Below are positions 58,857 to 64,000 of a stretch of DNA of 64,000 nucleotides, in pieces. The stretch spans positions 124,001 to 188,000 of the forward strand of contig NZ_JAUORX010000004.1 of NCBI RefSeq assembly GCF_030548175.1, in the 5' to 3' direction. This DNA comes from Cognatishimia sp. 1_MG-2023 (GTDB taxonomy: Bacteria; Pseudomonadota; Alphaproteobacteria; Rhodobacterales; Rhodobacteraceae). Position 1 is the first letter of the stretch; the number at the start of each line of letters is the position of its first letter. A program made the position numbers and the translations under genes. Below the pieces are notes generated by a model. That model did not search any database, was not told the origin of the DNA, and saw only the letters and a list, made by a program, of their open reading frames with translations.

Positions 58857-59300
58857 ATGACACACACCCGATTTGCTTTCATTAAAGCGCAATGGCATGC
58901 GGATATTGTTGACCGTGCCTTGGAAGGGTTCTGCGAAGTTATTCCCGCGAACCAAGTGGATGTTTATGACGTGCCGGGCGCGTTTGAGATGCCTTTGCTG
59001 GCCAAAGATCTGGCCGGGTCTGGCAAATATGGTGCCGTGGCGTGTGCAGCCTTTGTTGTGGATGGTGGCATTTACCGACATGATTTTGTGGCGCAGGCTG
59101 TCGTGGATGGGTTGATGCGGGCCGGTATGGACACGGGGGTTCCTGTGTTGTCGGTGTCTTTGACGCCACACCATTACCAAGAGACCGATCATCACAACGA
59201 AATCTACCGCGCGCATTTTGTTGAAAAGGGGCGCGAGGCGGCACGGGCTGCTTTGGGTGTTTTGAAAACACGCGCCACTTTGGTTGAAGCGGCGGCTTGA
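58857..59300 (+). CDS. ribH: 6,7-dimethyl-8-ribityllumazine synthase (RibH2 type)
   Basis: Lumazine synthase condenses 5-amino-6-ribitylaminouracil with dihydroxybutanone phosphate, the last-but-one step to riboflavin. The 147 aa start at ATG 58857 with AGGAG. Visible motifs are RFAFIKAQWHADIVDRALEGF, VYDVPGAFEMPLLAKDL and VPVLSVSLTPHHYQETDHHNE. The changed HHYQ motif and the lone riboswitch-linked setting match the second, decameric RibH2 of alphaproteobacteria. Other rib genes are not in this window. Confidence 0.93.
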   Translation: MTHTRFAFIKAQWHADIVDRALEGFCEVIPANQVDVYDVPGAFEMPLLAKDLAGSGKYGAVACAAFVVDGGIYRHDFVAQAVVDGLMRAGMDTGVPVLSVSLTPHHYQETDHHNEIYRAHFVEKGREAARAALGVLKTRATLVEAAA

Positions 59301-59308
59301 GAGGACTG

Positions 59309-59364
59309 AGGCGGGCGATGCCCGCCTTGCCTGCGGCGCAGGTATTTAGATCAAGAAAAAGGTG
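59309..59364 (+). repeat. Intergenic hairpin element (copy C), possible ribH terminator
   Basis: AGGCGGGC-GAT-GCCCGCCT is a perfect 8-bp hairpin just past the ribH stop, followed by GCGCAGGTATTTAGATCAAG and AAAAAG. The last part overlaps the 3' end of the gene at 59346. It is the same pattern as copy A. There is no U run after the stem. Confidence 0.5.
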
Positions 59365-59972
59365 GGGGCGTCGCCGGATGCCCATACCTTGTATTTTGGC
59401 ATGATCGCTTGGAATTCTGAGCTAACCAAAAACGCCTCGAGCCAGCGGCTGAGGTTGGGCCAATCTTCCGCATCAAAGCGGGCTTTATCCACATTTGCGA
59501 ACTGACGGACAAAGGGCAAAATGGCCATATCGGCCAGTGTTGGGGTCTGTTTATAGAGAAATTGCTGCGTGAGCTGCGCGTTGAGATCGTGCAAAAAGGC
59601 GTGGGCTTTGGCGCGTTCTTCTTCGGCGTCTTTATCGGGATGGCGCACGGCGTATTTGGTGTGGTCGAGCGCTTGTTTGAACGGACCATCGGCGGTTGCG
59701 ATTAGGTCGTGCCCTGCATCTGGCATGTCGAGCCAGCCCTGCGGGTCATTCTGGGCCAGTGCCCATTTCATAACGTCCAGCGATTCGTCGATGACTTGGT
59801 CATCTGTTTTCAGACAGGGCACTGTGCCGCTTGGGCTGGTTGCGAGAAACTCTGGTGCTTTGTCGCGCAGAAGGATTTCGCGCAGTTCGACTGTAACGCC
59901 CGAAGCTGCGACCGCGAGGCGGGCGCGCATGGCGTAGGGGCAACGACGGAAGCTGTAAAGAATTGGGGTCAT
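59346..59972 (-). CDS. Glutathione S-transferase family protein
   Basis: The 208-residue protein has an N-terminal thioredoxin-like domain with the redox-like Cys motif SFRRCPYAMRARLAV and LATSPSGTVPCLKTDDQVIDESLDVMKWAL, then a C-terminal helical domain (ADMAILPFVRQFANVDKARFD). The CPYA motif suggests an omega- or Grx-like type. Its stop lies within intergenic element C. It overlaps mtaB by 4 bases. Confidence 0.88.
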   Translation of the reverse strand: MTPILYSFRRCPYAMRARLAVAASGVTVELREILLRDKAPEFLATSPSGTVPCLKTDDQVIDESLDVMKWALAQNDPQGWLDMPDAGHDLIATADGPFKQALDHTKYAVRHPDKDAEEERAKAHAFLHDLNAQLTQQFLYKQTPTLADMAILPFVRQFANVDKARFDAEDWPNLSRWLEAFLVSSEFQAIMPKYKVWASGDAPTFFLI

Positions 59973-61240
59973 GCGGTGAGCTGCTGGTCTTGGATGCCAG
60001 TGATTTTGGCCGTGACAAGCGCGCCTTCGGTTTGGGGTTGGGCAAAGGTGACTTCGGTGAATTGTTCAGTGCGGCCCATATGCGGGTTTTCCATCAGGAT
60101 ATGATGGGATTTGCCGATTTGCGCCTGTAGGTGCGCGGCGACTTGGGCGTCCCCTGCAGCGCGCAGTTGCGCGGCGCGGGCTTTAATGATGGTGCCATTC
60201 ACTTGGTTAGGGATTTTCGCGGCTGGGGTGCCTTCGCGTTTGGAATAGGGGAAGACGTGCAGCCACGTGAGGTCGCAGTCTTTGACCAGCTTTAGCGAGT
60301 TTTCGAAATGCGCGTCGGTTTCGGTGGGGAAGCCTGCGATGATGTCGGCGCCAAAGGTCATATCCGGGCGCAGGCGCTTTGCCTCTTCGGTGAAGCGGAT
60401 CGCGTCGTCGCGCAGGTGACGGCGGGCCATGCGTTTTAGGATCAGGTCATCACCATGTTGAAGCGAGAGATGCAGGTGGGGCATCAAGCGCGGCTCTGTG
60501 GCGATGGCTTGCATAAGGTTTTCATCGACTTCGATGGAATCGATGGACGAGATGCGCAGGCGGTTGAGGTCGGGTACCAGTTTCAGGATGCGCATGACCA
60601 GATCGCCGAGCTTTGGTGTGGCTGGCAGGTCTGCGCCCCAAGATGTGAGATCAACGCCGGTTAGGACGACTTCGTTAAAGCCTTTGTCCACGAGGCGTTT
60701 GATCTGGTCGACTACAACGCCCGCGGGAACCGAACGGGAATTGCCGCGACCATAAGGGATGATGCAAAAGGTGCAGCGGTGATCGCAGCCGTTTTGTACC
60801 TGCACATAAGCACGGCTGCGGGTGCCGAAACCGTCAATCAAATGACCTGCGGTTTCGGTGACGGACATGATATCGTCAACCTGCACCTTTTCGGTTTCAC
60901 CGATAAAGTCGCCTGCTAGGTCTTTGGACATGGCTTGCCACGTGTCTGCCTGCATCTTTTCGGTGTTTCCGATGACGCGATCGACCTCTGCCATTTTGGC
61001 GAAGGTTTCAGGCTCTGTCTGGGCGGCGCAGCCGGTGACGATGATTGTGCTGTCCGGGTTTTCGCGGCGCAGCTTGCGAATTTCTTGGCGGGCCTTTCGC
61101 ACGGCCTCTGCTGTGACGGCGCAGGTGTTCACGACCACAGCGTTGGATAGCCCAGCCTGTTGGCTAAGGTCTTTCATCGCTTCGGTTTCGTAGGCATTTA
61201 GCCGACAGCCGAGTGTGGTGAACTTTGGTGCGTTGCTCAC
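59969..61240 (-). CDS. mtaB: tRNA t6A37 methylthiotransferase MtaB
   Basis: MtaB adds methylthio to t6A37 of tRNA. The 423 aa have an N-terminal UPF0004 domain with cysteines in [26 protein letters not shown] and [10 protein letters not shown], the radical-SAM motif [15 protein letters not shown], and a TRAM-like end. It overlaps dapF (upstream) and the GST gene by 4 bases each, forming an operon. Confidence 0.94.
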   Translation of the reverse strand: MSNAPKFTTLGCRLNAYETEAMKDLSQQAGLSNAVVVNTCAVTAEAVRKARQEIRKLRRENPDSTIIVTGCAAQTEPETFAKMAEVDRVIGNTEKMQADTWQAMSKDLAGDFIGETEKVQVDDIMSVTETAGHLIDGFGTRSRAYVQVQNGCDHRCTFCIIPYGRGNSRSVPAGVVVDQIKRLVDKGFNEVVLTGVDLTSWGADLPATPKLGDLVMRILKLVPDLNRLRISSIDSIEVDENLMQAIATEPRLMPHLHLSLQHGDDLILKRMARRHLRDDAIRFTEEAKRLRPDMTFGADIIAGFPTETDAHFENSLKLVKDCDLTWLHVFPYSKREGTPAAKIPNQVNGTIIKARAAQLRAAGDAQVAAHLQAQIGKSHHILMENPHMGRTEQFTEVTFAQPQTEGALVTAKITGIQDQQLTA

Positions 61241-62067
61241 TGTGCGGCTTCCAGAAAATCGAGGGTGAATTCACCGGAAAACACATGCATCGTTTTGCCG
61301 GTCATCCAGACACCATCGTCGGCCCAATTGATATGTAGCGTACCGCCATCCAGATCAATCTGTACCTGGCGGCCTGTTAGGCCACGGCGGGCCGCAGCAA
61401 CGGCTGTGGCACAAGAAGAAGAGCCAGAGGCCAGCGTTGGGCCGACGCCCCGCTCCCACACACGCATACGCAAATGGTTTTCGCCGATCACGCTGGCGAA
61501 TTGCACATTGGTGCGTTCAGGGTAAAGCGGATCATGTTCGAATCGCGCACCTAGGGTTTCCAGATCAACCGCCTCGGCATCATCAACGAAGAAGGTGCAA
61601 TGCGGGTTGCCCATGCCGGTTGCAGTCGGCTTACCCTCAAGCGGTAATTCCAAAGTATCCATTTCACGCGCCAACGGGATTTCATCCCAGTTGAGCTGCG
61701 GGTGGCCCATATTTACAGAAACAAGGCCATTTCCGGCCTCGCGTGCATAAAGCGTGCCGCGCTCTGTTGTGAGCGTGAGTTCGGTTTTGCCAGATTCGTC
61801 CAACAATTTGCGTGAGATACAGCGAGTCGCGTTGCCACAAGCCCCCGAAGTGGAGCCATCGCTGTTGTAAAACACCAAATGCGCGTCGTGTTCGCCTGAT
61901 TCGATGACAGCAAGCTGATCAAAGCCAACGCCGCACTGCCGATGGGCAATTGCGGTCACCAGGGCTGGCGTTAGCCCATCAGGACGGTCGCGGGCATCAA
62001 TGACGACGAAATCATTGCCTAAACCGTGCATTTTCTCGAATTTAATCGTTTGTCGTGTGTCTGTCAT
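61237..62067 (-). CDS. dapF: Diaminopimelate epimerase DapF
   Basis: DapF interconverts LL- and meso-diaminopimelate. The 276 aa have the two catalytic cysteine motifs: GACGNATRC and [10 protein letters not shown]. The N-terminal [16 protein letters not shown] is the usual start. It heads the dapF-mtaB-GST operon. With dapE and dapD it gives three lysine-route genes in the window. Confidence 0.97.
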   Translation of the reverse strand: MTDTRQTIKFEKMHGLGNDFVVIDARDRPDGLTPALVTAIAHRQCGVGFDQLAVIESGEHDAHLVFYNSDGSTSGACGNATRCISRKLLDESGKTELTLTTERGTLYAREAGNGLVSVNMGHPQLNWDEIPLAREMDTLELPLEGKPTATGMGNPHCTFFVDDAEAVDLETLGARFEHDPLYPERTNVQFASVIGENHLRMRVWERGVGPTLASGSSSCATAVAAARRGLTGRQVQIDLDGGTLHINWADDGVWMTGKTMHVFSGEFTLDFLEAAQ

Positions 62068-62132
62068 GAAGCCGCATATAACCTTGGTTTCAGGGTATTT
62101 CTAGCCATGTCCATTTTTTGTGTATTTTTGGG

Positions 62133-62161
62133 TTGACCCCCCCCGCTGTTATTCTTAGAAG
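62133..62161 (+). promoter_or_regulatory. Promoter of tRNA-Lys
   Basis: TTGACC at 62133-62138, then 17 bases, then TAGAAG at 62156-62161. The C run after TTGAC is common in Rhodobacter rRNA and tRNA promoters. It ends 20 bases before the tRNA. Confidence 0.5.
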
Positions 62162-62181
62162 CCCCACACGCACAGCGATGT

Positions 62182-62257
62182 GGGCCGTTAGCTCAGTTGG
62201 TAGAGCAACTGACTTTTAATCAGTAGGTCGATGGTTCGAACCCATCACGGCTCACCA
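62182..62257 (+). tRNA. trnK: tRNA-Lys (UUU)
   Basis: A cloverleaf is readable: acceptor GGGCCGT with ACGGCTC, D-arm with GCTCAGTTGGTAGAGC, anticodon arm ACTGA-CTTTTAA-TCAGT with anticodon TTT, TTCGAACC T-loop. CCA is encoded at 62255-62257. It is followed by a terminator. Confidence 0.97.
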
Positions 62258-62267
62258 CTGTGTTTCC

Positions 62268-62309
62268 AAAGGCTTAGGCAGAAATGCCTGAGCCTTTTGT
62301 GTTTTCAAG
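62268..62309 (+). terminator. Terminator of tRNA-Lys
   Basis: AAAGGCTTAGGCA pairs with TGCCTGAGCCTTT through 13 bp with one T-G wobble, loop GAAA, followed by a T-rich run (TGTGTTTT). Confidence 0.85.
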
Positions 62310-62366
62310 GGGTTTGGTTGAGCGGCCCTCTTCTTAGAACGAGTCGCTACCAATTCAATGATCGCC

Positions 62367-63518
62367 CTACGCGCTGCCCAAAAGATCACGGGCGATCTGG
62401 TTAAAGAGTGCGCCGCCGATTGGAATCAGGTCATCGGGGAAATCGTAATCTGGGTTGTGAAGGGCCGCGTGGTTTTCGCCGGGGCCCATGCAGAGCATCG
62501 CGGCTTTTGCATCCCAGCCGAACACGCCGAAATCCTCGGATGCGCGCATGGGCAAGCCGTCTTCTCCGTTTGCGATTGAAAGCGCGTTCATCGCGTCCCG
62601 TGCGACTTGGGTTGCTTCGGGATCATTGATAGAGGCCGCAAAATCGTCAACGACGGCAAAGCTGACCTTTAGGTCGTATTTTTCTGCAACGGATTTGGCC
62701 AATGCACGGGCGTCGTTGGCAATGCTTTCTTTTGCAGGATCGTTGGCGGTGCGGAGCGTGGCGAAAACGGTGGCGTCGCCCGGCGCGATCCCAAAGGAGG
62801 GTTCGCCAATTTGCACATGGGTGATGGTGACCAGCCGAAAGGCATCACTTATAGGTCCGCCTGTGCTGAGATCATCAAGCTGGGGGATCAGTTCAGCGAC
62901 GGCTCGCGCGGGTGAAATGCCGTCTTCTGGATCAGCGGCGTGGGCAGTTTTGCCGGTGAGTTTGATTTCCAACCCTTGGCTGGCGCAGTTGATCAGGCCG
63001 GGGCGAGTAGAGACGAATCCCAAGGGGCGGCCCGGTTCGTTGTGAATGGCAAAGGCCCAGTCGGCGCGAATCTCGGCGTAGCGGGGGTCTGCAACGACGG
63101 CACAGGCGCCGCTACCGTCTTCTTCGGCGGGCTGGAACATAAGGACCACGCGACCGTGGGCGACTGGGGTGCGTGACAGTTGACGACCCAAGGCCAGCAG
63201 CATGGTCATATGGCCATCGTGCCCGCACATGTGGCCCTTACCCGTTATCGTGGATTTCCACGGGATGTCCGTGATTTCGTGGATCGGGAGCGCGTCGAGT
63301 TCTGCGCGGAACAGAACGGTTGGCCCCTCTGTCCCGGAATCGAAAATTACCGCGACGCCGTGACCGCCGAGGTCTGTCATGATTTTGGTGGGCGCGAGTG
63401 GTTCGAGTGCGGCGACAATCAGCTTTGCGGTTTCAACTTCTTCGCCTGAAACTTCGGGGACTGTGTGCAATTTCCTGCGGAACTCGGTCAATTCAATCAG
63501 GTCAGAATTGGTCAGCAT
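62367..63518 (-). CDS. M20-family amidohydrolase (hippurate hydrolase-like)
   Basis: The 383-residue peptidase-like enzyme has the M20D metal motifs: HMCGHDGHMTMLLALG and FQPAEEDGSGACAV, with TVLFRAELDALPI and a dimerisation domain (INCASQGLEIKLTGKTAHAADPEDGISPARAVAEL). Such enzymes hydrolyse N-acyl amino acids, hippurate or auxin conjugates. It lies just downstream of a LacI-type regulator on the same strand, with a 21-base gap between the two. Confidence 0.9.
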   Translation of the reverse strand: MLTNSDLIELTEFRRKLHTVPEVSGEEVETAKLIVAALEPLAPTKIMTDLGGHGVAVIFDSGTEGPTVLFRAELDALPIHEITDIPWKSTITGKGHMCGHDGHMTMLLALGRQLSRTPVAHGRVVLMFQPAEEDGSGACAVVADPRYAEIRADWAFAIHNEPGRPLGFVSTRPGLINCASQGLEIKLTGKTAHAADPEDGISPARAVAELIPQLDDLSTGGPISDAFRLVTITHVQIGEPSFGIAPGDATVFATLRTANDPAKESIANDARALAKSVAEKYDLKVSFAVVDDFAASINDPEATQVARDAMNALSIANGEDGLPMRASEDFGVFGWDAKAAMLCMGPGENHAALHNPDYDFPDDLIPIGGALFNQIARDLLGSA

Positions 63519-63539
63519 TTAGGGATCCTTTGACGGCGA

Positions 63540-64000
63540 TTATTGCACCTGCGCGACGGACGCGCGTTCAACAACTGTTGCTTTAAGTTTCTGCGACACA
63601 CCTTTGCGCTTCTTTTCAATCATATCAACAATTTCGCACGCAGCATTTCTGCCCATTTCACGATGCGGCACACGCACGGTTGTCAGCGCGGGGCTGACCA
63701 CTTGTGCCAGTTCCAAATCGTCATAGCCCGTAATTGAGATGTCCTCTGGTACATTGAGACCCAACTCAGCCGCGCCGCGCAGGGCACCGACCGCCAAAAC
63801 ATCGTTTCCGCACATGACAATGCTGGGCCGGGGGTGTCGCGACATTAGGGTGACAAAGGCCGATGCGCCGTCATTCACGTTGTAAGGGACTTCGATGGGA
63901 TCAAGGGTGTCTGGGTCTAGGCCACGAGCAAGCATTGCGTCTTTGACGCCCTCGATGCGCAGGCGGGCGCGGTCGTTCTGCTGACTGATGCCAGAGATCA
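63540..64000 (-). CDS. LacI-family transcriptional regulator (partial, 5' end outside)
   Basis: The frame is open to the window edge and only the C-terminal effector-binding domain is present: ISGISQQNDRARLRIEGVKDA, PRPSIVMCGNDVLAVGALRGAAELGLNVPEDISITGYDDLEL, PALTTVRVPHREMGRNA. This is the sugar-binding fold of LacI/GalR members. The helix-turn-helix lies outside. It may control the M20 gene. Confidence 0.9.
   Translation of the reverse strand, partial: ISGISQQNDRARLRIEGVKDAMLARGLDPDTLDPIEVPYNVNDGASAFVTLMSRHPRPSIVMCGNDVLAVGALRGAAELGLNVPEDISITGYDDLELAQVVSPALTTVRVPHREMGRNAACEIVDMIEKKRKGVSQKLKATVVERASVAQVQ

Noticed and set aside
62182-62257. tRNA-Lys as an attachment site for an integrated element
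   Set aside because: No integrase gene, no repeated 3' tRNA end nearby; neighbours are housekeeping genes.
1-64000. CRISPR arrays, insertion sequences or prophage
   Set aside because: No spaced direct repeats, transposase, integrase or phage structural genes were seen on either strand.

Overview
The window looks like chromosomal DNA of a roseobacter-type alphaproteobacterium (Rhodobacterales). This is inferred from the flaF/flbT flagellin regulators, the flagellar gene order, CtrA-like boxes, the petABC operon, an FnrL-type box, a DUF6525-type small protein and a lone riboswitch-linked ribH. There is no prophage, insertion sequence or CRISPR array. Gene density is high, and no stretch of 300 bases or more lacks a gene or RNA element; the longest gene-free interval (58550-58856) carries an FMN riboswitch.

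Bases 1-26000 are a nearly complete flagellar cluster in several blocks. flgL(end)-flgI converges on the minus-strand block fliF-fliH-fliN-fliP. From a shared promoter region carrying a CtrA-like box, fliL, a DUF6468-like gene, a motE-like gene, motA, a periplasmic TPR protein, a lytic transglycosylase, flhA, fliR, flhB and a fliJ-like gene run rightwards. A second minus-strand block (flgB-flgC-fliE-fliQ-flgF-flgG-flgA-flgH-second fliL) diverges from fliI. Then come the minus-strand flgJ-like, flgN-like, flagellin, flaF, flbT and DUF1217 genes, and finally plus-strand fliK-flgD. fliG, fliM, motB and flgE/flgK are not in the window.

Bases 26000-45000 hold mixed housekeeping and small regulatory units: a phosphotransferase-fold protein, an MltB-type transglycosylase, two WYL regulators, RNase R, lysine genes dapE and dapD, a Hint-domain protein, a glutamate-receptor-like ligand-gated channel with an unusual pore loop, a LOG-family protein, a ribbon-helix-helix protein, rlmN, an asparaginase, and an ArsR-SRPBCC-YCII operon. 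Many of the intergenic spaces carry clean palindromes that look like operators.

Bases 44400-52000 contain a divergent LysR / glutaryl-CoA dehydrogenase locus. The dehydrogenase is followed by a fused E1 alpha-beta 2-oxoacid dehydrogenase and a FabD-like acyltransferase, which fits, by inference, a 2-oxoadipate/glutarate (lysine catabolism) route. NAD salvage genes pncB and pncA follow. Bases 52000-64000 carry trhO, ycaQ-like, petABC, an outer-membrane barrel gene, two GST genes flanking an FMN riboswitch-ribH unit, mtaB-dapF, tRNA-Lys(UUU) with promoter and terminator, an M20 amidohydrolase and the 3' part of a LacI-type regulator. Dispersed palindromic and hairpin repeats occur in the intergenic spaces at 29.5, 54.1, 57.9 and 59.3 kb.
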